DNA of 64,000 nt. It comes from Spiractinospora alimapuensis. GTDB taxonomy: Bacteria > Actinomycetota > Actinomycetes > Streptosporangiales > Streptosporangiaceae. Position numbers and translations under genes: made by a program. Positions within the stretch are counted from its first letter, which is position 1, and each line of letters starts with the position of its first letter. The notes under the pieces were generated by a model. The model saw nothing but the letters and a program-made list of their open reading frames with translations, was not told the origin of the DNA and made no database searches. Location: positions 3,162,001 to 3,226,000 of the forward strand of contig NZ_CP072467.1 of NCBI RefSeq assembly GCF_018437505.1. Direction: 5' to 3'. Below, one piece after another: positions 34,450 through 42,871 of the stretch.

Positions 34450-35295
34450 ATGTCCATCCTGATCACCGGCGCTCGCGGGAACATCGGATCTCGCCTGGTC
34501 GAGACCCTGACCAACTCCGGGCACGAGGTGTGGGCCTCGGCGCGGGACACGACGTCCCTGCGCCTGCCACCCGGCGCCACACCACTCACGCTGGACATCG
34601 CCGACGCCGACGCCCCGGGCCAACTACCGGCGGACGTCGAGACCGTGTTCCTCTACCCCACGCTGGGCGGAGCCGCCGGTTTCCTGAAGGCCGCGCGCGA
34701 ATCCTCCGTGCGCCACGTGGTCCTGTTGTCCTCGCCCGGTTCATACGAGGTCGGCGAGTACGAGGGGCCGATCGGCCAGGTTCACCGGGCGATGGAGCGG
34801 GCGATCGAGGACTCCGGACTGAAGCACACGGTCCTCTATCCCGGCTGGCTCGCCTCCAACGCCCAACGCGACTGGGGCGAGGCCATCCGCGGCGAGGGGC
34901 GCGTCGGCCTCACTCCGCCCAACGCCCACGTCGCCCCGATCCACCTCGACGACGTCGCGGAGGTCGCGGCGGCCCTGCTCACCGCCGAACAACACCGGTC
35001 CCGACTCCAGATCCTCACCGGCCCACGGTCCATGACCCAGGAGGAGGCGGTGGGCATCATCGCCAAGGAGACCGGGCGGGAGCTCGGAGTGGATGACGTG
35101 TCCAAGGAAGTCGCCTTGGAACGCCGCCCCGCCTGGATGCCGAAGGAAGTCCTGGAGAGCCTGTTGGACACCGCCACGGCGATGGTCGGGGTCCCGGCCA
35201 CCCTCAACAACAACGTCGAGCGCGTTCTGGGCCGCCCGCCCCGCCCCTTCGAGGACTGGGTGGCGACCCACCGGGCGGAATTCCTGCCGGTGTAG
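34450..35295 (+). CDS. NmrA/QOR2-like NAD(P)-binding reductase
   Basis: 281 aa: Rossmann motif ILITGARGNIGSRL at the N-terminus, VVLLSSPGSYE and VLYPGWLASN, as in NAD(P)H:quinone oxidoreductase type 2 and related atypical SDRs. Substrate unknown. ATG 34450 follows GAGGGG. Its promoter region carries a strong palindrome, but no regulator gene is adjacent; the divergent neighbour is the CoxL-like gene. An OsmC gene follows by 58 bp, so both may respond to reactive compounds. Confidence 0.85.
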   Translation: MSILITGARGNIGSRLVETLTNSGHEVWASARDTTSLRLPPGATPLTLDIADADAPGQLPADVETVFLYPTLGGAAGFLKAARESSVRHVVLLSSPGSYEVGEYEGPIGQVHRAMERAIEDSGLKHTVLYPGWLASNAQRDWGEAIRGEGRVGLTPPNAHVAPIHLDDVAEVAAALLTAEQHRSRLQILTGPRSMTQEEAVGIIAKETGRELGVDDVSKEVALERRPAWMPKEVLESLLDTATAMVGVPATLNNNVERVLGRPPRPFEDWVATHRAEFLPV

Positions 35296-35353
35296 CCTCG
35301 GCCCCTGGGCGACCAGCCCCCTCGGCCAGGGCTTGTTCGGCGGAAGGAACCCC

Positions 35354-35839
35354 ATGGCACACGGCGCTCGCGAGCATCGCTACGCGGTCGAGGTCGTCTG
35401 GACCGGGAACCGGGGTGAGGGCACCACCGGTTACCGGGCCTTCGACCGGAATCACGAGATACGGGTGGAGGGCAAGCCCACTCTGACCGGCTCCGCCGAC
35501 CCCGCGTTCCGCGGTGACCCGACGCACTGGAACCCCGAGGATCTGCTGGTCTCCTCACTCAGCGAGTGCCACATGCTGTGGTTCCTCCACCTCGCGGCGG
35601 TGAACGGTGTCGTGGTGACGGACTACCGCGACACCGCTACCGGCACGATGGCGGTGTCCCGCGACGGCGACGGCCAGTTCACCGAGGTCACGCTGCACCC
35701 AAGGGTGACGGTCCGAGACGCCGACATGGTGACCAAGGTCGAGAAGCTCCACACCGAGGCCAACGCCAAGTGCTTCATCGCCCGATCGGTGAACTTCCCC
35801 GTACACCACGCCCCGGAGACCCTGGTCGCGCCGGGATAG
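35354..35839 (+). CDS. OsmC-family peroxiredoxin-like protein
   Basis: 161 aa OsmC/Ohr fold. The two redox cysteines are in SSLSECHMLWFLHLAAVNG and NAKCFIARSV. Family members reduce organic hydroperoxides with a dithiol reductant. ATG 35354 follows GGAAGGAA. It probably shares a transcript with the upstream reductase gene. Confidence 0.88.
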   Translation: MAHGAREHRYAVEVVWTGNRGEGTTGYRAFDRNHEIRVEGKPTLTGSADPAFRGDPTHWNPEDLLVSSLSECHMLWFLHLAAVNGVVVTDYRDTATGTMAVSRDGDGQFTEVTLHPRVTVRDADMVTKVEKLHTEANAKCFIARSVNFPVHHAPETLVAPG

Positions 35840-35903
35840 CGCGAGCCCTCGTTACGCTTCCTCGCCAGTGCACACGGAATCGGTTAACTCATGCGCTGTG
35901 GAT

Positions 35904-35938
35904 TGTCGCGAAGCCCCACCAAGGGGCTAACTGTCGCG
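35904..35938. repeat. TGTCGCG direct repeats around a hairpin
   Basis: TGTCGCG at 35904-35910 and 35932-35938 flank AGCCCC-N5-GGGGCT (35912-35928), just upstream of the HicB-like start. It may be an autoregulatory site or the upstream gene's terminator. Confidence 0.35.
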
Positions 35939-35946
35939 CTAGAACC

Positions 35947-36126
35947 ATGAGTATGGTTTTGGTTTCCCACAGCGTCGACCAGGACGAGACCGGCGCGTGG
36001 TGTGCCCGTGCCGACCTAGGACAGTTCGGGGTCGCCTACGGCGAGGGCGACACACCGAACGAGGCTCTCTCCGATCTGCGGCAGGGCGTCGCATTGGTCT
36101 TCGAGGACGAGGGCGCGGCCCCATGA
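35947..36126 (+). CDS. hicB: HicB-like antitoxin (short form)
   Basis: 59 aa. GAWCARADLGQFGVAYGEGD and TPNEALSDLRQGVALVFEDE match the partial RNase H fold of HicB antitoxins (strand with W.A...D..G......G.T..EA...L). No DNA-binding tail is present. ATG 35947 was chosen. The stop overlaps, by ATGA, the start of a 24-codon frame that encodes only the tail of a HicA toxin, so the antitoxin seems orphaned. Confidence 0.65.
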   Translation: MSMVLVSHSVDQDETGAWCARADLGQFGVAYGEGDTPNEALSDLRQGVALVFEDEGAAP

Positions 36127-36197
36127 AACCGGGAACGTTGCGCTCAATCATCAGGGATGCCGACCTCACCGTGTCGGAGGTCATTCAACTCCTGTAA
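36123..36197 (+). pseudogene. hicA: HicA-like toxin, C-terminal stub only (24 codons)
   Basis: The frame reads MKPGTLRSIIRDADLT then VSEVIQLL. Complete HicA toxins end in (I/L)KPGTLRSI(L/I)RQAGLS.EEF..LL, so this is the last 23 residues with a start codon. The double-stranded-RNA-binding body with the catalytic histidine is absent. The start overlaps the antitoxin stop by 4 bp, as in complete hicBA operons, which points to a clean internal deletion. Confidence 0.6.
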
Positions 36198-36363
36198 GAG
36201 AGCGGATGATCTGGCACCACGGAAACACGACACGACGTGGCAGTGGGTCTGGACAACCGGGCCGTCGCGGTACAGGGTGTTGCGAGACATTCGCGGGGCG
36301 CGCGCACACCCGACCGGACGACCGCGTGGCGGTTGCCGTCCGTAGTGAGGAGTGGGGTTCGCC

Positions 36364-37845
36364 ATGGACCCGATGCAACCTCTGACCGACGCCTTCGCCG
36401 TGTTCAACGACGATTACTTCTGGCCCTTCGTCATCGTTGTCCTCGTCGCGATCAGCCTCTACTTCACCGTACGTCTGGGCTTCGTGCAGTTCCGGATGCT
36501 GCCCGAGATGCTGCGGTCCCTGCGCGGCGTCCGTGGGCGGGGGGAGGACCGCTCCAAGCAGATCTCCTCCCTCCAGGCGTTCATGGTGTCGGCCGCGGCC
36601 CGGGTCGGCACCGGCAACGTGGCGGGTGTGGCGACCGCGGTGACGGTCGGTGGGCCCGGCGCGGTGATGTGGATGTGGATCATGGCCCTCGTGGTGGGGG
36701 CCGCCAGCTTCGTGGAGTCCACGCTCGCGCAGTTGTACAAGGTCCCCTACCGCACCGGTTTCCGGGGCGGACCGGCCTACTACATGCTGCACGGGCTGGG
36801 GCAACGGTGGATGGGCGTGGTCTTCGCCATCACCATCACGATCACCTTCGGTTTCGTTTTCAACGCCGTCCAGTCCAACACGATCTCCACCACGTTGGTC
36901 GGCTCCGCCAACGAGGTCGGTCTGGCCACCGACGACATGGTGTGGCTGACGCCGACGATCGGCCTCGCCCTCGTCCTGCTCACCGGCGCGGTCATCTTCG
37001 GTGGCATCAAGCGCATCGCCCGCGTCGCCGAGGCGCTGGTGCCGCTGATGGCTCTGCTCTACCTGATCCTGGGCGTCGCCGTGGTGGCGCTGAACATCCG
37101 CGAGGTGCCGGGCGTCCTCTCCCTGATCGTCACCCAGGCCTTCGGTATCCGTGAGGTGGCCGGGGCCTCACTCGGGATGGCGATCATCCAGGGGGTGCGC
37201 CGCGGCATGTTCTCCAACGAGGCGGGCCTGGGTTCCGCCCCCAACGCCGGCGCGACCGCGAGCGTCAGCCACCCGGTGAAGCAGGGCCTCGTCCAGACCC
37301 TGGGCGTCTACTTCGACACCCTCATCGTCTGCTCGATCACGGCGTTCATCATCCTGCTGGGCAACCCCACCTACGGCGAGGACCGCGGCGCCACGATGAC
37401 CCAGGACGCGCTCAACGCCAACCTGGGCAGTTGGGCGGTACACCTCCTCACCATCATCATCTTCCTGCTCGCGTTCACGTCCGTGCTCGGCAACTACTAC
37501 TACGGCGAGTCCAACGTCGGTTTCCTCAGCTCCAGCGAACGTCTGCTCACGGGCTACAAGTGGCTGTTCCTGGTGGCGACGTTCCTCGGTTCCATCGGCT
37601 CGATCAGCCTGGTGTGGACCCTCGCCGACACGACGATGGGATTCATGGCCCTCATCAACCTGGCGGCGATCGCGCCGCTCGGCGGAATCGCGTACCTGCT
37701 GTTGAAGGACTACCGAACCCAACGCCGCGAGGGCCTCGACCCCGAGTTCCGCCTGTCCCGCCTCCCCCACCTGCGCAACGTCCAATGTTGGGGCCCGCCC
37801 CAGGAGGACGCGTCCATCGCCGCCACGGAACCCGCCAAGGACTGA
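36364..37845 (+). CDS. Sodium:alanine/glycine symporter (AGCS family)
   Basis: 493 aa, about 11 membrane helices. AGCS signatures: ISSLQAFMVSAAARVGTGNVAGVATAV, PAYYMLHGLG and RRGMFSNEAGLGSAPNAGATASVSHPVKQGLVQTLGVYFDT. Imports alanine or glycine with sodium. ATG 36364 was chosen with a GAGGAG further upstream; GTG 36352 sits too close to that site. A strong perfect hairpin terminator follows. Confidence 0.93.
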   Translation: MDPMQPLTDAFAVFNDDYFWPFVIVVLVAISLYFTVRLGFVQFRMLPEMLRSLRGVRGRGEDRSKQISSLQAFMVSAAARVGTGNVAGVATAVTVGGPGAVMWMWIMALVVGAASFVESTLAQLYKVPYRTGFRGGPAYYMLHGLGQRWMGVVFAITITITFGFVFNAVQSNTISTTLVGSANEVGLATDDMVWLTPTIGLALVLLTGAVIFGGIKRIARVAEALVPLMALLYLILGVAVVALNIREVPGVLSLIVTQAFGIREVAGASLGMAIIQGVRRGMFSNEAGLGSAPNAGATASVSHPVKQGLVQTLGVYFDTLIVCSITAFIILLGNPTYGEDRGATMTQDALNANLGSWAVHLLTIIIFLLAFTSVLGNYYYGESNVGFLSSSERLLTGYKWLFLVATFLGSIGSISLVWTLADTTMGFMALINLAAIAPLGGIAYLLLKDYRTQRREGLDPEFRLSRLPHLRNVQCWGPPQEDASIAATEPAKD

Positions 37846-37868
37846 CGGCTCCGCCGCCAACACGCTCT

Positions 37869-37906
37869 CGAGGGGCCACCGACACCCGGGTGTCGGTGGC
37901 CCCTCG
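37869..37906 (+). terminator. Perfect 38-nt palindromic terminator
   Basis: A 19-nt arm (37869-37887) is followed immediately by its exact complement (37888-37906), 24 bp behind the symporter stop. Very stable and without a U-run, the usual actinomycete type. Confidence 0.85.
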
Positions 37907-38108
37907 GCCCTGGCCCGGACGACCGACAGCGCGTATGCGGGCAAAAGCCTCATGGGGAACAGGCCGACACGTTCACGGCGATGTCAGGGAACCTGGGTAA
38001 AATCTCGCCACTCACACTCGCTCGGCAGGGACCGCCCCGTTGTCGGTCGCTATCCCCCACGCAGGCCCCTGCCGGCCGCTACCCGGCCTGCCAGCCAAGG
38101 GGATCCCT

Positions 38109-40001
38109 ATGTCACGCGCCACCACTCGGGAGAGACTGCGCTACTGGTTCGACGGAACCATGGCTCGAGGGACCCCCGCGCTCATCGGGTGGCTCGCGGT
38201 GGTTCTGCTCACCATGATCCTCTTCTTCGGGGTGTCGACCTGGCTGCTGGTGCCCAGCACCGGTGACCTGGAGGGCAAGGGGTTCCTCGAGACGCTCTGG
38301 ATCACCTTCATCCGGATCGCCGACCCGGGGGCGATCGGCAGTGACGACACCTCCAACGTGGCGTTCGTCGCGGTGATGCTGCTGGCCACGCTGGGCGGGA
38401 TCATGGTGTTCAGCGCATTGGTGGGTGTGATCGCCACCGGTCTGGACAACAAGATCACCGAGCTGCGCAAGGGTCGGTCCCGCGTGCTGGAGTCCGACCA
38501 CACGATCCTCCTCGGCTGGTCCGAGCAGGTCTTCATCATGCTCAACGAACTGATCGAGGCCAACGAGAGCGAGAAGCACGCCGCGGTCGCCATCCTCGCC
38601 GACCGCGACAAGGTGGAGATGGAGGACGAGATCCGGGAACGCATCCCGGACACGAAGACCACCCGGGTGATCTGCCGGACGGGGAGCCTCCTCAACCCAC
38701 ACGACCTGGAGATCACCAACCCGGACGAGTCCCGGTCGATCATCGTGGTGCCCAGCGGCGAGGAGGAGTCCGACCACCAGGTCATCAAGGTGCTGCTCGC
38801 GATCGCCAACCGGACCGGTGGCCGCGACTCCCCCTACAACGTGGTGGCCGCGGTCAACGACTCCCTCAGCCTCGGGCCCGCGCAGCTCGCCGGCGGGAGT
38901 TCGGCGCACATCGTGGACGTGGACGACGTCGCGTCCAGGCTGGTCGTGCAGACGGCGCTGCAGTCCGGACTGTCCGCGGTCTACACCGACCTGTTCGACT
39001 TCGGCGGGGACGAGATGTACATGTCCGAGGAGCCCCGCCTGGTGGGCTACGCCTTCGGGCAGTCACTCTTCGCCTACGCCACCTCCAGCGTGCTCGGCAT
39101 GCGGCTCGCCGACGGCCAGATCCTCATCAACCCGCCGATGGACACCCCGATCCGCCCCGGCGACCAGCTCATCGTGATCGCCGAGGACGACAGCACCATC
39201 AAGCTGGACGGCGGGGCCACCCCCGTCCAGGAACAGGCGATCGTACGGCCCCTGGCTCCCCCGCCCACCCCCCGCATGATCCTGATCATCGGCTGGAACG
39301 AACGCGCCGGCCGCATCATCGAGCAGCTCGACAGCTACCTGCCGCCGGAGTCGTCCGTCCACGTCACGGCGCGGCACCCCGGCGCCAAGGACGAGATCGA
39401 CTCGGTGCAGCCCACGCTGAAGAACACCTCAGTCGTGTTCGTGGCGGCCAACACCACCAGCCGGGAGTTCCTGGAGCGCCTGGACTACTCGACCTACCAC
39501 CACGTCATCGTGCTGACCTACGACCACCTGGACCTGCAGACGGCCGACTCCCAGACCCTCGTCACGCTCCTGCACCTACGTGACCTCTCGGAGCTGCGGC
39601 GGCAGAAGTACTCGATCGTCACCGAGATGCGCGACGACCACAACCGCCAGCTCGCCCAGATCACCCAGACCGACGACTTCATCGTCAGCGGGAAGCTCAT
39701 CAGCCTGCTCATGACCCAGATCTCGGAGAACCGACACCTGAGCACGGTCTTCGCGCAGCTCCTGGACCCCGAGGGGTCCGAGATCTACCTGAAGCCGGTG
39801 GAGGGCTACGTCCACCCCGGGTTCCCGATGGACTTCTACACGGTCCTGGAGTCCGCCCGCCGCCAGAACCAGATCGCCGTCGGCTACCGGATCCACGCCC
39901 GCGCCAACGACGAGGACTACGGCATCGTCCTCAACCCGAACAAGCGTGACCGCGTCACCTTCTCCCCCGGAGACCGCGTCATCGTACTGGCCGAGGACTG
40001 A
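38109..40001 (+). CDS. CASTOR/POLLUX-related ion channel-like protein
   Basis: 630 aa. Two membrane helices at about residues 24-48 and 82-108 flank a pore-like segment (ETLWITFIRIADPGAIG). Two tandem nucleotide-binding RCK-like modules follow, with TILLGWSEQVFIMLNELI near 130 and MILIIGWNERAGRIIEQL near 395. The family includes plant symbiosis channels CASTOR/POLLUX and bacterial relatives thought to conduct cations; the ion here is unknown. ATG 38109 follows AAGGGG. Confidence 0.88.
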   Translation: MSRATTRERLRYWFDGTMARGTPALIGWLAVVLLTMILFFGVSTWLLVPSTGDLEGKGFLETLWITFIRIADPGAIGSDDTSNVAFVAVMLLATLGGIMVFSALVGVIATGLDNKITELRKGRSRVLESDHTILLGWSEQVFIMLNELIEANESEKHAAVAILADRDKVEMEDEIRERIPDTKTTRVICRTGSLLNPHDLEITNPDESRSIIVVPSGEEESDHQVIKVLLAIANRTGGRDSPYNVVAAVNDSLSLGPAQLAGGSSAHIVDVDDVASRLVVQTALQSGLSAVYTDLFDFGGDEMYMSEEPRLVGYAFGQSLFAYATSSVLGMRLADGQILINPPMDTPIRPGDQLIVIAEDDSTIKLDGGATPVQEQAIVRPLAPPPTPRMILIIGWNERAGRIIEQLDSYLPPESSVHVTARHPGAKDEIDSVQPTLKNTSVVFVAANTTSREFLERLDYSTYHHVIVLTYDHLDLQTADSQTLVTLLHLRDLSELRRQKYSIVTEMRDDHNRQLAQITQTDDFIVSGKLISLLMTQISENRHLSTVFAQLLDPEGSEIYLKPVEGYVHPGFPMDFYTVLESARRQNQIAVGYRIHARANDEDYGIVLNPNKRDRVTFSPGDRVIVLAED

Positions 40002-40034
40002 GCCGCCACGAGCTGGGTGGACACACACGCGAAC

Positions 40035-40391
40035 CTACTCCAGGGCGCAGGCCTGGCGTAGCCAGCCCGCGAAGAGTTCGACGTCCACGTCCGACGAGGT
40101 GTGGAGCTTCACCGCGGCCATGCGGCGCGCCCCGGGCTCCAAACGCCCCGACGGGTCGGTGATGTCCTGCCCCCGCCACAGACCGAAGGTGACGTACTTG
40201 GTGAAGCCCTTGATGTGGCAGACGGGGGACTGCCCCGGTCTGGCCCCGAGGCTCCACACCGGGTGTCCGTGCCAGACGGCGCCGGCGCCCGGGAGCACCT
40301 CCTCGATGACGGGGAGGAGAAGGGTGGCGATCTCGCGTTGCTCCTCGGGACGGGACGCGACGTAGTCGGCTACGGTCAGTGTGTTTGTCAT
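40035..40391 (-). CDS. DUF1801-type protein
   Basis: 118 aa: TVADYVASRPEEQREIATLLLPVIEEVLPGA with HGHPVWSLG and GFTKYVTFGLWRG, a YdhG-like DUF1801 domain. Function unknown. Its ATG overlaps the stop of the upstream DUF998 gene by ATGA, so both are translated together. A relative is at 19510-19869. Confidence 0.8.
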   Translation of the reverse strand: MTNTLTVADYVASRPEEQREIATLLLPVIEEVLPGAGAVWHGHPVWSLGARPGQSPVCHIKGFTKYVTFGLWRGQDITDPSGRLEPGARRMAAVKLHTSSDVDVELFAGWLRQACALE

Positions 40392-41116
40392 GGGTGTTCC
40401 CTGTCGTCGGTGGTGTCGTTGGGTCGGCGGCTCTGGGTACGGTGTCGGAGCTCGCGGCGCAGGAGCCACGCCGTGGTGGAGAGCCACAGCATCGCCGGGA
40501 TCACCCCGGCCGCCAGGGTGAGGGACCCCGCCGGTCCCCCGGTCATCGCCCAGCCGTTACCGAGCGGCACCGCGACTCCCGCGACGAGCGAGACCACCGA
40601 GAGACCACGCTGGCCACGGTGGCCGAAGTACCGGCGCAGGACCAGGCAGGCGACGGCGAGCGCGGTGAAGGAGATCGCCCCGGCGGCGAGGTGGCCGCCC
40701 GCGTGCCAGGAGAGCGAGTTCGGGGGTCCCGCCGGGGTCCCGACCGGGAATCCGTCGGCGGGGTCCATCACCAGCACGCCCGCGGCGACCATCCCCGCAC
40801 CGTAGACGGCGACGAGACGTGGCGCCCACGTCCCACCTGGTGCGCCCGCGAGCACGCGCCGCAGACCGACGGCACCACCGACGATCAGCACGCCCGCCAC
40901 GACGAAGTTGGTGATCTGCAACCAGCCCATCTCACCGGTGCTCAGCGCGCTGAGCGGATGCCGCAGGAGGGTGAACCCCTCTCTCGTCCCCGCCTGCGCC
41001 AGGGAGACGCACGCCCACAGCGGCCCGGCCATCGCGGCTCCGGCGAGCAGCACGGATGTGCGCGGTGGGTCCAGGGAAGGGGTGGGGTCGGTGGTCCTTG
41101 TGTGGTCGGTCGTCAT
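40388..41116 (-). CDS. DUF998 membrane protein
   Basis: 242 aa with six hydrophobic segments; REGFTLLRHPLSALSTGEMGWLQITNFVVAG and NSLSWHAGGHLAAGAISFTAL are typical of DUF998. Function unknown. ATG 41116. Coupled by a 4-bp overlap to the DUF1801 gene and divergent from the DGPF gene with a large dyad between them. Confidence 0.82.
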   Translation of the reverse strand: MTTDHTRTTDPTPSLDPPRTSVLLAGAAMAGPLWACVSLAQAGTREGFTLLRHPLSALSTGEMGWLQITNFVVAGVLIVGGAVGLRRVLAGAPGGTWAPRLVAVYGAGMVAAGVLVMDPADGFPVGTPAGPPNSLSWHAGGHLAAGAISFTALAVACLVLRRYFGHRGQRGLSVVSLVAGVAVPLGNGWAMTGGPAGSLTLAAGVIPAMLWLSTTAWLLRRELRHRTQSRRPNDTTDDREHP

Positions 41117-41161
41117 GGCTCCCCACGAATCGTCGAAAGGTGTCTCGCCTCCACGTCGCCA

Positions 41162-41210
41162 CGACGATGTGACAGGGAACGACTCCAATACCTGTCACCT
41201 GACATCGTCG
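41162..41210. promoter_or_regulatory. Nested inverted repeats in divergent promoter region
   Basis: Outer arms CGACGATGT (41162-41170) and ACATCGTCG (41202-41210); inner arms GTGACAGG (41169-41176) and CCTGTCAC (41191-41198). All four are perfect. Location between the DUF998 gene and the DGPF/sigma gene pair points to an operator. Confidence 0.6.
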
Positions 41211-41247
41211 ACGTAGGGGTGCACACTGACCTGATGAGGAGAGATCG

Positions 41248-41574
41248 ATGCGCTATCTGATGACCACCACCGCCTCCAGCGCCGCGGCGGACGAGAACCT
41301 GCACGTCGAGATGGGGAAGTTCGTCGAGGAGCTGACCGCGTCCGGCGTTCTCCTCGCCACCGGCGGACTGGAGCCGGACGGAACCCGGGTCACGTCTTCA
41401 GGCGACGAGATCACGGTCACCGACGGACCGTTCGCCGAGTCCAAGGACGCCATCGCGGGCTTCGCGCTCGTGGAGGTCCGGTCCAAGGAGGAGGCGATCG
41501 AGGTCACCCGCCGCTTCCGCCGCATCGTGGGCGACGGTGCGAGCACGATCCGGCAGGTGTTCGGTCCCCAGTGA
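41248..41574 (+). CDS. YciI-like DGPF-domain protein
   Basis: 108 aa with the DGPFAESKDAIAGF signature of the DGPF (YciI-related) family. These genes typically lie next to ECF42 sigma factors, as here, and are part of the ECF42 regulon in Streptomyces. ATG 41248 follows GAGGAGAG. Biochemical function unknown. Confidence 0.88.
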   Translation: MRYLMTTTASSAAADENLHVEMGKFVEELTASGVLLATGGLEPDGTRVTSSGDEITVTDGPFAESKDAIAGFALVEVRSKEEAIEVTRRFRRIVGDGASTIRQVFGPQ

Positions 41575-41603
41575 CGAGAACACGGTGAACGGCGGATCTC
41601 GCC

Positions 41604-41633
41604 CGACCCCGCGGACCAGCGCCCGCGGGGTCG
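41604..41633 (+). terminator. Stem-loop between DGPF gene and sigma gene
   Basis: CGACCCCGCGG (41604-41614) pairs perfectly with CCGCGGGGTCG (41623-41633), loop 8 nt. It could be a partial terminator that lowers sigma-factor expression relative to the DGPF gene. Confidence 0.5.
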
Positions 41634-41652
41634 TCGGAATGGTGCGGATCCC

Positions 41653-42846
41653 GTGACAGGGCACGAGGAGACCCACCGCACCGTCGACGCGGTGTGGAAA
41701 CTGGAGTCCGCGCGCGTCATCGCCGGCCTCACCCGGATGGTGCGCGACGTCGGCACCGCTGAGGAGCTGGCCCAGGACGCCCTCCTCGACGCGCTGGAGA
41801 CGTGGCCCGTGTCCGGCACCCCGCACAACCCCGGCGCGTGGCTCATGACCGTGGCCAAGCGGCGCGCCGTTGACCACATCCGACGCGAACGACGGCGCGC
41901 CGCCGCGCACGAACAGGTCGCCCGCGACCTCGACCGGCCAGCGGCGGAGGTACCGAACGACGACGTGCTGCGCCTGCTGTTCCTCTGCGCGCACCCCCTG
42001 CTGCCCGCGCCGGAACGGACGGCGCTCACCCTCCGGTTGGTGGGGGGACTCAGCGCGCGGGAGACGGCCCGCGCGTTTCTCACGACGGAGTCCACGATCA
42101 CCCGACGCGTCGCCGCCGCGAAACGCACCCTCGCCGAGGCCCACGTCGGGTTCGAGGAACTGGCGCCGGAAGCGATTCCCGAGCGCGTCGCGTCGGTTCT
42201 GGATGTCATCTACCTCGTCTTCAACGAGGGATACTCCGCCACGGCCGGAGAGGAACTCCTGCGTCCGGAGCTGTGCCAGGAGGCGCTACGCCTGGGCCGA
42301 CTACTCGCCGAGGTCGCCCCGCCCAACGCGGAGGTGTACGGCCTGGTGGCGTTGATGGAGCTCCACGCCGCCCGTGCCGCCACCCGGATCGGCCCGAACG
42401 GGGAGCCGGTGCAGCTCCACCTACAGAATCGGGGCCGCTGGGACCGGTTGTTGATCGACCGGGGCTTCGCCGCGATGTTGCGGGCGCGGGAGATCGGGGG
42501 GCCGCCCGGCCCGTACCTGCTGCAGGCGGCGATCGCGGTGTGCCATGCCCAGGCCCGGCGGGCCGAGGACACCGACTGGGAGCGCATCGCCTCCCTCTAC
42601 GCGGCGCTGGCGACGCTGTCGCCCACCCCGGTGGTGCGTCTCAACCAGGCCGTCGCGGTGGGGATGGCCCACGGAGCCAAGGCCGGGCTCGACCTCGTCG
42701 ACACGTTGGCGTCCGATCACGCGCTGCGCGACTACCACCTCCTGCCCAGCGTGCGCGGCGACCTCCTGGAACGCCTCGGCCGCCACGCCGAGGGGGCGCG
42801 AGTTCCACCGCGCGGCCGACCTCGCGAACAACGCCGCGGAGAGTGA
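41653..42846 (+). CDS. ECF42-type RNA polymerase sigma factor, 3' end frameshifted
   Basis: 397 aa as read. Sigma2 and sigma4 regions are intact (AEELAQDALLDALETWP; LTLRLVGGLSARETARAFLTTESTITRRVAAAK), followed by the long C-terminal TPR-like extension of ECF42 (NEGYSATAGEELLRPELCQEALRLGRLL). After GRHAEG the sequence turns Arg/Pro-rich. Removing one G from the run at 42792-42796 restores REFHRAADLANNAAESDFLRRRA, the expected ECF42 ending. GTG 41653. Paired with the upstream DGPF gene. Confidence 0.85.
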   Translation: MTGHEETHRTVDAVWKLESARVIAGLTRMVRDVGTAEELAQDALLDALETWPVSGTPHNPGAWLMTVAKRRAVDHIRRERRRAAAHEQVARDLDRPAAEVPNDDVLRLLFLCAHPLLPAPERTALTLRLVGGLSARETARAFLTTESTITRRVAAAKRTLAEAHVGFEELAPEAIPERVASVLDVIYLVFNEGYSATAGEELLRPELCQEALRLGRLLAEVAPPNAEVYGLVALMELHAARAATRIGPNGEPVQLHLQNRGRWDRLLIDRGFAAMLRAREIGGPPGPYLLQAAIAVCHAQARRAEDTDWERIASLYAALATLSPTPVVRLNQAVAVGMAHGAKAGLDLVDTLASDHALRDYHLLPSVRGDLLERLGRHAEGARVPPRGRPREQRRGE

Positions 42847-42871
42847 CTTCCTGCGGCGCAGGGCCACGGCC

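Noticed and set aside
37907-38108. Possible c-di-AMP (ydaO-type) riboswitch before the CASTOR-like channel gene
   Set aside because: Leader is GC-rich with some stems, but I could not match the conserved riboswitch blocks.
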